From: Thunnus maccoyii
Lineage: Eukaryota > Chordata > Actinopteri > Scombriformes > Scombridae
Assembly (NCBI RefSeq): GCF_910596095.1
Contig: NC_056552.1
Coordinates: 17,433,111-17,497,110 of the forward strand
Length of the DNA stretch: 64,000 nt
Reading direction: 5' to 3'
Made by a program: the position numbers and the translations under genes. This document shows, one piece after another, positions 1-15,193 of this stretch; the stretch's first letter is position 1, and each line of letters begins with the position of its first letter. The notes beneath the pieces are model-generated. The model was given only the letters and a program-made list of their open reading frames with translations. It ran no database searches and had not been told where the DNA came from.

Positions 1-437
1 TTAAATCAGAAATGTATGATGTAATTTTACATTACAGTCCCACTGCTGTTGCCTTGATAAGTCTCAGATGTGGCCGTTTATGGCTCTTCACATCTTTGGC
101 AGTTCAGAGTCATTCAGGATGCTGTGGTTCACTTCAGTATCAAGGTTGATCCCTCCTGACAAGGTTTACTGCTTTATGTGCTCACCCAAAGTTTTCTCTA
201 GAGCCTCATACTCCATAGTTTCTGGCTTTTGACTTTTTTCTGCACTTTATTCAGTGTGTAGTGTGTGTGTGAGTAAATATGAGTGTGAGAGAGTATGCAT
301 TGTGGGAGGAATAGTGGAAAAAACCTAAATAAAGTGACTACTGAAATGCACAGGACTGTACGGAGTGACTTTCAGATCTTGTGGTATGCTGTGTTTTTGT
401 TAATGATATGATTTTTTTTTTTTTTTTGTCTCTGCAG
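1..437 (+). other. Intron (3' part) of the unidentified left-edge gene
   Basis: No coding signal is seen here. The stretch ends in a strong polypyrimidine tract (a run of T at about 411-427) and a TCTGCAG acceptor at 431-437, so it reads as the last intron of a + strand gene that begins left of the window. Confidence 0.45.
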
Positions 438-502
438 ATTCTTCAGGAAAGGGGTTCCCGGATGTGAAGAGGACTCAGTATTATGAGCTCCAGGTGTTAT
501 GA
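438..502 (+). CDS. Terminal exon of an unidentified + strand gene (partial)
   Basis: A good 3' splice site directly precedes position 438. The coding phase cannot be fixed because the preceding exon is outside the window. One frame reads 20 codons ending QYYELQVL with stop TGA at 500-502. A second frame stops at 484-486 and ends EEDSVL, whose last four residues would fit a class I PDZ-binding tail. The third frame stops after nine codons. I do not recognise either peptide. A long, stop-rich AT-rich stretch follows, as expected of a 3'UTR. The gene lies upstream of ube2i in the same orientation. Confidence 0.4.
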
Positions 503-2144
503 TGCAAACATATCATCTTTGTGGAAGAACGTTTGGCACAATGGAGATTTAAAGGGGGGGTGTGCATTTATTCTTTTTTGTGTTTCCCTCCATTTTTGTT
601 TTTATTTCTTGATGTAAATAAGTCTGTTTACTGACAATTTGTGCCTGTACGTTTAAACTGGACCTTTTTGAATTAGCGGCAATTTTTTTTTTTTTTCTAA
701 TAGAAAAAAAAAAAGTAAGGAATTGTAATGTTTTATGCTATAGAAACATGGCCACCATCATATAAGGGCCAATGATTTCACTCAGGGTCATCTATTGAGT
801 TAATTCCTATATCCTCCAACTCAAGGGTCTGGTAAGGGATCAGTATGGTCTTTTATAATTCAGAAGTATCAAACTCAAAATCATTGTTTAGAGATGTTAA
901 GAAGGGAATTGTGCATTTACTTAGCGCATGCTAAAGAGTTAGGCTATTAAATGTGAAATTCATCCCAGAAACAATTTGTTTTCCAAAGATTTCAAACAGT
1001 TATACCGACATTTGTGATCATGAGAATCTCAGCTATAAAACACATTTGTCAGATTCATCAGATTCATTTTTTTCCAGTAACATCAGGTTCATATTCTCAG
1101 ACTAGAATGAAAACTTTGTGAACAAAAATGTTAGTGATTTGACTGTGTAGGTAAAGGGGCATTAGGTAATTTATGACCTGTAAGGCTTTTATTGGTAATG
1201 AGGGAATGACCTGTAATGAACAGAAATAGAAAAGTCCCATTTTCACGTCGACTAAGTAAGCTAACTTTAGACATACAGCAGAACAATCTGCCTCATGTGG
1301 CAATGTCGCGATGCAGGATACGTCATTATCATTAACTTTCTTGGCTTGAGATGTAAATGTGTTGCGCCATTCTCTATATCTTCCGACCCGACAATTAATA
1401 ACCCGGTTACCCTGCAGATACGGATGTTGAAGACCTGAAATAGTTCTCAAAATCATTTAAAGTGCAAGTTGATGTGAAGCTTCAGAAACATTTTTCTGAG
1501 CTTATAGTTTAGTCAGAGACCTCATGTTCATAAATCTTCAGTTAACTGCCAAAAAAAAGCTCTTAAGGTGTCTCAAATGTGAATTCTGTTTTACGGTAAT
1601 ATTTTTTAAAAACTCAACGATGTCCTGTTTCCTGTCAGGAAAAACATCCTCAAGGCAGTTTTTAAAAAAGTTTCCCACATACATCTGAGTTTTCCTTAAT
1701 TAGTTAATTTTGTATGTTTGAGGGAACATCTTATTTGATTAAGATCTTTTTTGTTGAGAGAAAGTATTTTTGGCGCGGGAGGTTTGGGGACTGGAACTGT
1801 TTGAAGGCAGTGAAGGAATTTCTGTTCATATCCAGAGGATTTTGTTTTGATGTAAATAATCCAAATTCAATATTAATATTTAACTCTTAAAAAAACTGCA
1901 CGTTTTGTACACTGTATAGAAAACACAGCTTCGAAATGGAAGTTGTTTATACTGGATCTTTAAAAAACCTTGACAATGCTAACTCCTGTTTTGCATTGTT
2001 TGTACAGGACTCTAGAGATTTCGGAGTTAGGTTTGAAACAGCTGATGCTGAATATAAGGTGTCTTTCACTGAGAACATGCCTGGAACATGTTTTGATAAC
2101 CAATAACAAAGCTATACTTGGCTGGCTATGAAGTTGACTGTTAC

Positions 2145-2185
<41 letters not shown>

Positions 2186-3560
2186 CTGCAGTGTGATAGA
2201 TTCTTCTAAGCATTTTGAAATGTGTAGATTTCGTACACACCATTACAAGCACTACAGTGGAAAACAACACTGTGCACATTGCTTACAGCCTGTAATGTTG
2301 TTAATGTAAATAATGCATTTTAGAACACTTTTTTTTTTATAGAAAGTTGTTTTCAGGTTTGATGTGTGGTTTTGATAGGTTGGATATTTCATTCACAAAT
2401 AATCATTTAGTGTTGCCTTTCTCCCAATGACCAAAATCCAATGTCTTATGTGTATTGCACACATTGATCTTAGTGTCAGGGACGAGTAAACTTTTCTTAA
2501 TGCCGGCACACTTTGTACATATAGAATTGTTAACGATACACAAACCTCCATTTACTCACATGTACACGTATACACTTGACTAAAACAATTTTTATATTGT
2601 CTGGGATACAAGTATGGATGCATGTTTTTGATATAGATATACACGTATATACACACACACAAGGGCTTTTAAAGTGCAAAATTTGAAATCTGCAAAGAGT
2701 TTCAATCAAAGTAGACTGGATTTCCTGCCAGAGCTAGGCTATGTTTACATTTGCCATAGTATTCTGAAAGCCTTCCAATTATGTACTGTCTTGCACTCCC
2801 TCACACGTTAACAATGTGTGACCACACCAATGGCAACTAGCACTTCCCACTCCACTTGAACTAATCACACAGACTGATGCTAAGATACACTCATCCATTT
2901 TCTGACCGCCTATGCTTGAGCGTTGCAGACAATCTTGCTTTCCGCCCTCTCTGATGGCAGAGATGCTTATTTTTAAAACTTAACCTGCGTTGGCTCAGAG
3001 CAGAGGTTTATTTAGGTCTTTCTTTGGAGATTTTTTTTTTTTTTTTTTTGAGACTTAAACTGTTTTTGTGTTGTTGTTGTTGTTTTTTGTTGCTTGGTTT
3101 AATTGTAAACTCATTGGTTATATTCTGGTCTGAGGTGTCAAACCCCTCTCTACTTTTGCAGCTACATTATCTTAATACATCTCTTAATGCCCTCCACAAA
3201 CAGGTTGTCTGGTTGAGCGTCTGGCATTGATAATCATTTCATGTGATGGACAAACTTATCAAATCTGTAGCCTAATACTTTTAAGTGCCCAGTTTGTTTT
3301 GCATTCAAGTCATAAGCCACAGACCACTGTAATGCATGATTGAAGATGATCACACTTGTAATCAGAGGGAATGAATGTGTCATTTTTCCTCAATCTTAAC
3401 AGTTACATTGATGAATAAGGTTCTCATATCACTACATGGATCACTTCTATATGATCTTATGCAATGTTTAAAATGTAAAAACTTACGTAAGAGGTTAAGG
3501 GGATGGATCTTTACGGTCTTGCATAAGGTAAAACCAATAAAAATGTTGTCATTCATATCT
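503..3560 (+). other. Probable long 3'UTR of the left-edge gene
   Basis: About 3 kb without a convincing gene; its ORFs are short and lack codon structure. It contains a 33-base A run at 2149-2181 and T runs near 682 and 3031. An AATAAA at 3536-3541, followed within 25 bases by a GT-rich stretch, is a plausible poly(A) site for the gene ending near 502. The extent is inferred. Confidence 0.4.
3536..3541 (+). promoter_or_regulatory. Candidate poly(A) signal AATAAA
   Basis: AATAAA is followed by a TGTGTGTGT-rich downstream element. It is the best candidate for the end of the left-edge transcript, since no + strand gene starts until about 4540. Confidence 0.4.
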
Positions 3561-4240
3561 GTGTGTGTACATTTATTTTTCAAAGACATGTTTACCTTGT
3601 TGCACTGCCTGTATATATATGATTTAATCTAATTTGATAGATTTTCTACACAATAAGCATTGGATTCAATTTTTATGTCCATCATCAGACTACATATATA
3701 ATACGGAAGTGTTCCTATACCAACAAGAGATTATAGTAATGGGTAAGTCATGTTACCAAATGATAATTATTGATGAACAGTGACCTCTTCTGTCGTTTCC
3801 TCAGAGTTACTTGCTCAGACACAGTTGCCTGAGAAAATGCCTGTCTAAATGTGGATGTTACAGTTTTAATTCGTTTTGTTTTCACACGACAAACAAGATA
3901 ATGCTCCAAAATATGTTTCTATAACCCAGAAAACAGGTTGAGGGTTAATTTAAACTCATTAAAGTAAAAATGTACACTGAATATTATTTGATTTGTTAAA
4001 TATCTGGGTTAACGGTCTTGAGCCTGGTCAAAGATTACATGTGAGAGAAGATAGAAATCCGTCACTTTGGAAATCTTTCGCCTGCACGTTCCTGAAGTGT
4101 GAAATACGAATAAATACTAATATTTCATTTCACATAGCCATAGACGGCTGAAATGAACTGCAGATAATCTTAGTAATACATTAAAAGCGTCTCTCGTATG
4201 TTTTCAAAGTGTGACCTTTACTTGCTTTCTGGACAAGTAA
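3561..4240. other. Intergenic, no gene seen
   Basis: AT-rich sequence between the probable poly(A) site of the left-edge gene and the ube2i promoter. No ORF, repeat or RNA gene could be supported. Confidence 0.5.
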
Positions 4241-4651
4241 CGTTAGGCAGTCGCACTGCGCATGAGCGAAGAGCAACAACCGCAAAGCCAAGATGATCTT
4301 CACCAACCGAAATGTGCTTGTGTGATGCACTGAGAGCTATCAGCAAAAGCTATGCTGCTCGAATGGAATGGAAACTAATAAAAAAGTAACCAGATAAAAT
4401 ATTTTGGCCAAATCCGTGACAGTTAAAAAAAGACACAAACCGTCAACATATAAACGTGCAGTCTGATCTTCCTAGGGGTACTTAAGCAAAGACGGAAGTA
4501 ATTGGCGGATGACTGTTTCGCTCCGCTGTCTCTGTCTGGCTTGAGTCGGAGCGGGTGGTTTTTCAGGAGGGAAACTTTACAAGGTTTAACGGGATTTGAT
4601 CACGATTAATTCATTTCGCTTAATTACCAGAGCCAGCAGCCACACTGAAAG
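4241..4651 (+). promoter_or_regulatory. ube2i: ube2i promoter and non-coding first exon
   Basis: The base composition becomes more CpG-rich here. An NRF1-like TGCGCATGAGCG occurs at 4257-4268, one mismatch from the palindromic consensus. A clear donor (AAAG|GTAGGA) at 4651/4652 closes a probable non-coding first exon that starts somewhere around 4500-4550. The acceptor of the coding exon is at 6661-6662. No TATA box is obvious, as usual for a housekeeping gene. Confidence 0.5.
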
Positions 4652-4989
4652 GTAGGAGGACACCTTCATTACGGAACATGTTAATTTTGTCGTGTATTAT
4701 GACATTTTACCCGCTTCGTTTTGCGCCATTTTCGCTAGTTTGGTAAAGCACAAATGTGCGCCTTTTTAGCTCTGGCGTTCTTTGTCTCTATTCTTTAATG
4801 GGTTATGATATGGTTTATTCCTGCAGGATATTTCACATCCTTGTTGGCTATTCCCCTAGTAGATATTATTAAGCGTTAGAAGAAAAGGCAGCTTTCACTT
4901 TTCTCTCATCCGATATGTATCCAAATCAAGTGCTTTTGCGCATTTGTGTGCTGCATCAGGCCGTGTTCGTCGCTAACAGCGCCTGTTGG

Positions 4990-5340
4990 AATAATACAGC
5001 GTTAGCACGGTTCTGGCGCACATGAGTTAGCTTGTCTAGCTAACCGGCTAGCTTTGCTAATCAAATAGCTTTGAAAGCGTCAGTTTGTCAACGTTTGCGT
5101 CCACAGCAACTTTACACTGAAGCATGAAACACATTTAATGTTAAGCCCATTTAGTTTCAAAACACCAGTAAAGCGTTTTGTGTGGACATGACACCACCGG
5201 CTAACTTGGCTAGCCCCTTAACGTGCTAGACATGTCGGTCTTAACTGTTACTTTTAGCCATATTATTGTCATGTTTTAACCAGTTAATGTTAGGTTCATG
5301 TTGACGATATGATATAACGTTAGTTAGAGTACAACTCTGC
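4990..5340. repeat. Cluster of GTTAGC/GCTAGC/GCTAAC motifs in ube2i intron 1
   Basis: The hexamers GTTAGC, GCTAGC and GCTAAC, together with AACGTTAG, recur many times just inside the first intron (for example near 5000, 5030-5055, 5200-5215 and 5317-5325). A similar cluster lies in the phkg2/rnf40 promoter region. It is a composition signature associated with these promoters; its role is unknown. Confidence 0.45.
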
Positions 5341-5924
5341 TGCTTTGAAGTTAGTAAGTGCTGTTTGGACAGTTACTACTTAACGGTACCGTTTTGTTGC
5401 TTTGCCTCGTTGCCATAACCTCCAAAGCATCGTTGCTATAGAGATCATTAGATATGCTAATGAAAAGCCTTAATTACAACCCTGTTTAACGTTGTGCATT
5501 GAAACGGTCTAGCAACACTAGGTGTAAAGCTAGCTTTTATTATAGGATAAGTTGGGTCACAATCACACAACCCCCCATGATGTGCCATGGAGGGGGAGGA
5601 GATTATCCCAGCCATAATTATAACCAGGTGATTTTCTGTTTTATCACACCCTCAGCTGGATAGGAGCTAATTAAATCACTTGACGTAGATGCAGGTGTGT
5701 GTGTAGGAAGTTCTTGACTGGTGCTTACTACATGCATATTGTCAGGTTTTCAACTTCTAATGCAGGGATATTAGTGTTGTTGCTCACTTTACAATATGTT
5801 TATATTCACACTTAGACTCATACATTAATGTAGGAAGAGCCAAACTTATCTTTATTTATAAGAATATGATGATATTCACCTTGCTGTTCTGTGCTTGCTT
5901 AACAGAAGCTGTGGTGTGCTTATA

Positions 5925-6495
5925 TCTAGGGCTGCAACTAACAATATTTTTATTATCGATTTAATGTGTCAATTATATTCTCAATATTAATCAATGAATT
6001 GTCTGGTCCATAAAATGTCAACAACAAAAAAACATGTCAGTCGTGGTTTTCCACAGCCCAAGGTGACGTCCACAAATCCTGTTATGTCCAAACCATCAGT
6101 CCACAACCCAAAGATATTTAGTTTACTATCCTAGATGACAAAAGAAAGCAGAGAATATTCACATTTGAGAAGCTGGAATCAAAGAATTTGAAGATTTTTC
6201 CTCTTAAAATTACTCATAACTTTATGAATCATTAAATTTATAAAATGAGAAAATGGTGGAGAAAAAAAAGTCCTTCCTATAGCCCAAGGAAGATGTCTTT
6301 AAACTGTGGGTTTTGTTGGACCAACTTTTTTTTTTTTTTTTTTTTTTAATATAATAAAGCACCAAATTCTCACATTTTGAGCAGCTGGAACACGCAAATG
6401 TTTTGCATGTTTTTGTCTTTATAAATAACTTAATCAATTAACCAATTTATCAGATTAGTTGCTGATTAACTTTTCTGTCAATTGAATAATCGTGT
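5925..6495. mobile_element. Old fish MITE (CTGCAACTAA / ATCGATTAA type)
   Basis: The left end reads GGGCTGCAACTAACAATAT followed by a diverged ATCGATTTAATGTGTCAATTAT stretch. The body has the phrases GGTCCATAAAATGTCA, CACAACCCAAAGATATT and GAAGCTGGAATCA, which I recognise from a very common teleost non-autonomous DNA element. The right end near 6450-6495 is a diverged inverted copy with GATTAGTTGCTGATTAA. The boundaries are approximate and no coding capacity remains. It sits in ube2i intron 1. Confidence 0.6.
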
Positions 6496-6639
6496 CATCT
6501 CTCAAAACAACATCATGCATGATGATTACAAAGTCAGTCAAGTTTTCGAAGCAGTCATCTTCTCCACAAAGTTTTGGATTTCGGGTGAATCCATGTTGTG
6601 GAGTCAGACTTGATGTCAGTTGTGGTTTAATGTAATTGA

Positions 6640-10455
<3,816 letters not shown>

Positions 10456-11190
10456 GGGCGAAGACTTGCTCCGCTGCGGCAGAAGGAATGGGTTTAACAA
10501 GAATCACCTCCCCACTCGGTCTCAATGAATGTGCTCCTCTCACATCGGGACTTGCTTAAAGACTTCTATTTAAACTCCACACATTCTGTGCCATCCGCTC
10601 TCCTCTGACCTATCAATTTTTGTTCTTAATCGCCAGTTGGCGCATAATGCTGGGAGGGGAGGGGTGCTTCAGCACCCTGGTCATTTCTTTTTAAACATTA
10701 ATTGTCTTATGTGGTGCAAGGGACACAGCTCGGTACCAGTTTCATCAACTCCATGCAAGCTGGCTGTCATCAATGTCCAAGGAAGAAAAATGTCTTTTTG
10801 TTTTATTTTTCTCTTTCACAGGGTCTATTCCTTTATGTTTCCCCCTTTTTATTTTCCATAAATTTAATGTAAAATTAGCTTATTTCATTGTCAGTATTTC
10901 AACTGCTGTATAATGAATGGCACTTTTATACTGTTGTATCTCACTAGTGTCTCTAGATGGCTCTGTCTAATTCTCTTTCCCAGGTTTTCTATTCAGCATG
11001 CTGTAATATATGATAGAATCTGCTGCCTTGGCTGTGTTTTTGTTATTCAGAGTGTTTGCTATGGATTAAATAAAGATGGCCACAATGACTGAGGCAGGTA
11101 GGCTTACTTCTGTATCAGACTTTAAGGTTATATGGTGCTTTGTTCATGTATGTGTTGGCGTAAATAAAACTTTCTACAAATGTCTTGCAT
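10456..11190 (+). other. ube2i: ube2i 3'UTR
   Basis: Non-coding sequence after the ube2i stop. Two AATAAA hexamers lie at 11069-11074 and 11163-11168, so short and long 3' ends are possible. Confidence 0.7.
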
Positions 11191-11200
11191 TTTATTTATT
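11163..11200. promoter_or_regulatory. Facing poly(A) signals of ube2i (+) and il21r (-)
   Basis: AATAAA on the + strand at 11163-11168 and two overlapping AATAAA on the - strand (TTTATT at 11191-11196 and 11195-11200) point toward each other within 40 bp. The two convergent transcripts should end within, or slightly overlap, each other. Confidence 0.6.
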
Positions 11201-11568
11201 AAATGATTAAACTATACAGTAAGGTTTACTTAATATTTCATCTATCATAAACAAAGCAAGCTATTACAATTCAGTGATGGAAATTTGTAGGCAAAATGCA
11301 TTTTTCTTCAAATCTGAAAAATATTTACAGTTCCTATATGCAATTTAAGCATTTTATGGTAGCAAAAATATTAATGATTAATCTTTTATATATTATCTAC
11401 AGTATGCATGGTGGTAAAGAAATATTTTATAAATTCATGCCCACTAAATCACTTCTTAACAGCCGACTATCTCCTGTACTGTGAAGGCAAAAGTGAAGCA
11501 TTTGGTCATTTACAGCTTGAACTACATCTTCACATACTTTTACTGTCTTTACATAAAAACATATCAGT
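11191..11568 (-). other. il21r: il21r 3'UTR
   Basis: About 370 bases of AT-rich sequence between the il21r stop and the - strand AATAAA pair at 11191-11200. No other feature is seen. Confidence 0.55.
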
Positions 11569-14500
11569 TTATGCTTGCCCAAAGGCATCCACTCTGATAA
11601 TCTCTGCTGAGCAAGATCTTGTTGAGGGGCTCCCATGGCACTCTGCTGTGACCGGACCAGGCTGCTGGAAGGCGCTCAAGGTACAGTACTCATTGCAGTA
11701 CCAGGGAGGGTCTTTCTCGAGGGATGTGTCGCTGCAGAGCCAGCACCCTGAGTCTCCTTCAGCAGGGCTCTCGGGCTGAAAGCTGAAGGTCAGATTTTTC
11801 AGCAGGCTCCCTGAAGATGACAGTGGAGCTATGGTGCTCACTGCGTACGGGACGCCCAGTAGAGAAGGATCGCAGCCTGGGTTAGTTATGTTGTTGTATG
11901 CGCTGCCCTCCATAAGCTGCTGGTGAAAGTGGGGTGGACAGTCTTCCTCTTGCACATCTGCACACTTGGTGAGGGTGTAAATGTGGAGTGTTTCCTCAGT
12001 TTTCAGCATGTCTGCCGTGTTTTCTTGTGTAACCACCCAGCTCTGTAATCACAGTCATGTTTAGGAACATTCCCTGGAGATAATCATCAGTATTTCATGC
12101 GCCAAGCCTTACCTTGAAATCTCCTTGGCAGTCACTGTATAGGGTATGGAAATAGGGTGCTGGAGTTGGGATAAAGGCATTTTGCCTCCATCTGTAAGTG
12201 TGAGGAATATAAAGATTATCTGGTTTTAGGAAATGGCTTTTGCAGTACTGTGCTTGGGATGTGCTGAGGAGAAAGCTGGAGGAAGACCTTACTTTTTAAT
12301 TCGAGCATAGCACAAAAGTAAGATGAGTGGCACTATCACAAATATGGGGATGAACACCTTCATACTCAGTCCAGAAACAATGGCAAAAGTTGAGAAATCT
12401 GTGTGGGGAAACAGAGTGACAATAAAGAAGAGCAAACTTGTGGGGAAACTGTATAAATTGAGTTGGCTGTCTATTTTGGGGCGAGACTCACCGCTCAAGG
12501 GTGCCTTCGTTGTCCAGTGAACCTCAGAGGACCATTCGCTCCACTCTCCCTTGAAATGAGCCTTGTTGGGGCTGGACCGTACTCTTGCACCGTAATCAGT
12601 GTTTGGCACAAATATGTGATCATCCATAGAATAGCTCTTTCTGTCTGTGTTGATTTGATGAAATGCCACCTGGAAGGAAAGGATCTAATGAAACCCATTT
12701 GTGCCTCTTAATTACTGGTAAAAAAAAAAAAAAAAAAAGACAAATCGATCCCACAGAGCATATGATGTTTAAAAAAACAAATGAAAAAAGTCATCTCAAC
12801 TGCTTTATTAGTATTTTTATCTTGTCATAGACTTTAAACAGCAGATGTTTTGACATGTCATAGCAGGAAAAGTACAGTCCAACTGGTATTTTACTTGAAC
12901 CCTTCAATTGATTGAATTTTAAAATCTAATTCACATAATTCAGCCATGTTTAGTGAGACACTAAAGCAGAACAAAGCCATCATTATGTTCTTAGTTTAGC
13001 ATGTCTTTATCTATGACAAGTCAAAATGTCTTTGGTGGGAAAGACCTATGGGTTTCTCATCACCCACAGACCATCGCTAGACTGAGATGGTGGCCACAGA
13101 TGAAGTCGTGGTAGTTTCTCATTTACATCTTCGATAGACCAAAACTGTTTCCTAAAACGATGTGTTAATGGGAACTTACATCATCTTTGTCTTGTCTTTT
13201 GTAGAAATGGAGCTGATAATCCAGATTATCGACCAGGCTGGTCTGATCGTATTTCTCATAGGTGCTATTCCAGGTGAAGTGGTGTTGGCTTGAGTTTTGG
13301 CTAACTGTGAGGCAGCACGGTGGGTTTGGTTTAACTGATGAGAGGACACAGTAAAGAAACTCCAGATGCAGGTTTTTAAAAAGGCAGACATTTGTATTTT
13401 TTATATATACTATATATGTGTGTGTTTTGTATGTTCAGATGTCATTATGCTCCTTACTGTTCTGAAATGGCTCATATGTTTCATCCAGCTGTTCGCAGCT
13501 TTGAGACCCATTACTTTGGTTGTGACAGAGTGATATTTCAAAGACATCCATATCCGTAAAACAGTCATCATCATCACGCACTTTAACGGTACAGAAATAA
13601 TCCCCATTGGTGTTTGTTAGCATGCACACAAAGTCCTGCGTTCTGAATCTGAGGAGAGGAGAAGCAGTAAAGAAACACAATGTCATCATCACATTTAAAC
13701 TCATCAATAATTTGTTCCAGTAAAAAAATGTCTCACTCGGTATATGAGATTTTGAGCCAGTAGGAGCTGTTGCTGTCTGAAGTTTTTTCTGATGGTGCGA
13801 TGGTCAGGGAGCAGCTGATGTTGGTCAGGTAATCATTCACACAGTGAAGATGGTGGTCCACAACTGGAAAACACACAGGTAATGTTTCATTTGGACTGTT
13901 CAGAGTTGCTACACAACTATCCGGACACAAATTATCAATTTTCAAAAGTGTTACTTTGTATTGTTAACTTTAAGATGAGCCCAGACACTGACTTTGATTA
14001 TACCACTTATCTTTCCACTAAGTTGTTACTTATGACTGTTCACGGTTAACAAATCATCTATTAATGTATTAGAGATCATTCACAAACCATTAAACGTTTC
14101 AACTTTTTGAATTGCAGTTTCATAAAGTGGGAGGACTTGTGAGAGATGGATTCAAAGCAGTAGAGGCAGATAAATCCTGACTTTTAGCCCCTATTTTGAG
14201 TCAATTTCAAAAAACCTGCATCCTACAATTCCAATAAAGTCTACAGCATAACAATATAGACTTCTGTTAAATGCCTCTGGTTGGAGAATATCCTCTTTGT
14301 CTTCATTGTTATTTTATAAATATATCAAGAAAGACACCTTCCATGGACTCTTTGACTTCCTTCTCTTCTGTACCATTCAGTCCAATAATCATTGCTGAAG
14401 ACTTAATAACATCTAAAACGGCAGGCTTTATGGGTGACTATGACTTACAAACATGTAAAGCTGCACACTTGTCTTAAAACAATACTCGAATGCCCGTATG

Positions 14501-15193
14501 TATATTGAAAAGGTTTGGCCTGGTCATACTATTCACAAAGAGATCCCCTCCTAAAGCAATTTCATGGCGGACAAAAAAAAAATCCAGCTGAAGTTATTAC
14601 GCGGCTTCTGACTGAAGCCTCATATTAACTTCAGTCATTTTTACACAGAAGAAAAACTTCTTTACCATCTTCATTTGAAATTGTTTTATATCTATACAGC
14701 CAGTTTTATTACAGTGACCAATAATGTTTTCAATGTGCATATGAGTATTGTTTTCAGATAGACTTAATACCTTTAATGGTTCAATGTAAAATAAAACTGC
14801 AACATTTATTAATGACTTACCAACATGTTTGATTAAATTAATAGATGTTTATATGTTTTTTACACATTACACCATGAACTCTCTGGTTATAACAATTAAG
14901 GGTTTTTCCCTTGATAGTGCATGTCAGCCTTCTCCAAAAATGGTTGAAGGTCAAATGGACCATGGCTGAGGTCCTTTCCAAACAATTAAAGTCAGCAATA
15001 AAGTCAACAAAGGCTCTGTGCAAAAGCATCTCTATAAGCTTTTTGGATAATTTTCAGATTTTTAAAAACAGGAAACAGTGGTAGAGACATAACCTGTAAG
15101 AGAATGTCCATGGAGACAGACGATGTTGGGAGAAACGAGCAGAAACACGACCAGCAGCATCAAGTTCAGCCTCGGTATAGAGGTCAGATCCAT
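11569..15193 (-). CDS. il21r: Interleukin-21 receptor (type I cytokine receptor)
   Basis: Cell-surface receptor expected to pair with the common gamma chain and signal through JAK1/JAK3-STAT3. Coding exons in order: 15193-15094, 13863-13737, 13648-13458, 13334-13180, 12669-12492, 12398-12293, 12191-12113, 12042-11569. They join to 469 aa. A signal peptide (about 1-25, LMLLVVFLLVS core) is followed by a cytokine-binding domain with paired cysteines, the KPNPP hinge, the WSEWS box at 234-238, a TM helix at about 264-283, a proline-rich Box 1 (PTPAP) near 294-298, and then YSDCQGDFKSWV, closely matching the human IL21R juxtamembrane GCSGDFKKWV. The tail holds tyrosines in GSAYNN and CNEYCTLS contexts as possible STAT docking sites. 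It is about 185 aa, shorter than the mammalian tail as I recall it. An upstream in-frame Met at 15217 is an alternative start. The exon 1 donor (GTTATG) is weak. IL2RB is the nearest alternative. Confidence 0.88.
12838..12880. repeat. Copy of the CAGCAGA...GACATGTCA...GGAAAAG repeat motif
   Basis: AACAGCAGATGTTTTGACAT followed by GTCATAGCAGGAAAAGTACA matches the motif that recurs in the tubby-like gene's large intron (20079-21440). It lies in il21r intron 4 (12670-13179), next to an 18-base A run at 12721-12738. Confidence 0.5.
13864..15093 (-). other. il21r intron 1, no feature seen
   Basis: AT-rich intron of about 1.2 kb between the signal-peptide exon and the first cytokine-binding exon. 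No gene or clear repeat could be supported. Confidence 0.5.

Noticed and set aside
1097-1456. 119-codon - strand ORF
   Set aside because: No domain, no splice or promoter context. It lies in the presumed 3'UTR of the left-edge gene.
2149-2181. 33-base A run as the tail of a retrocopy
   Set aside because: No upstream SINE, LINE or processed-gene sequence and no target duplication could be identified. It is left as a simple repeat.
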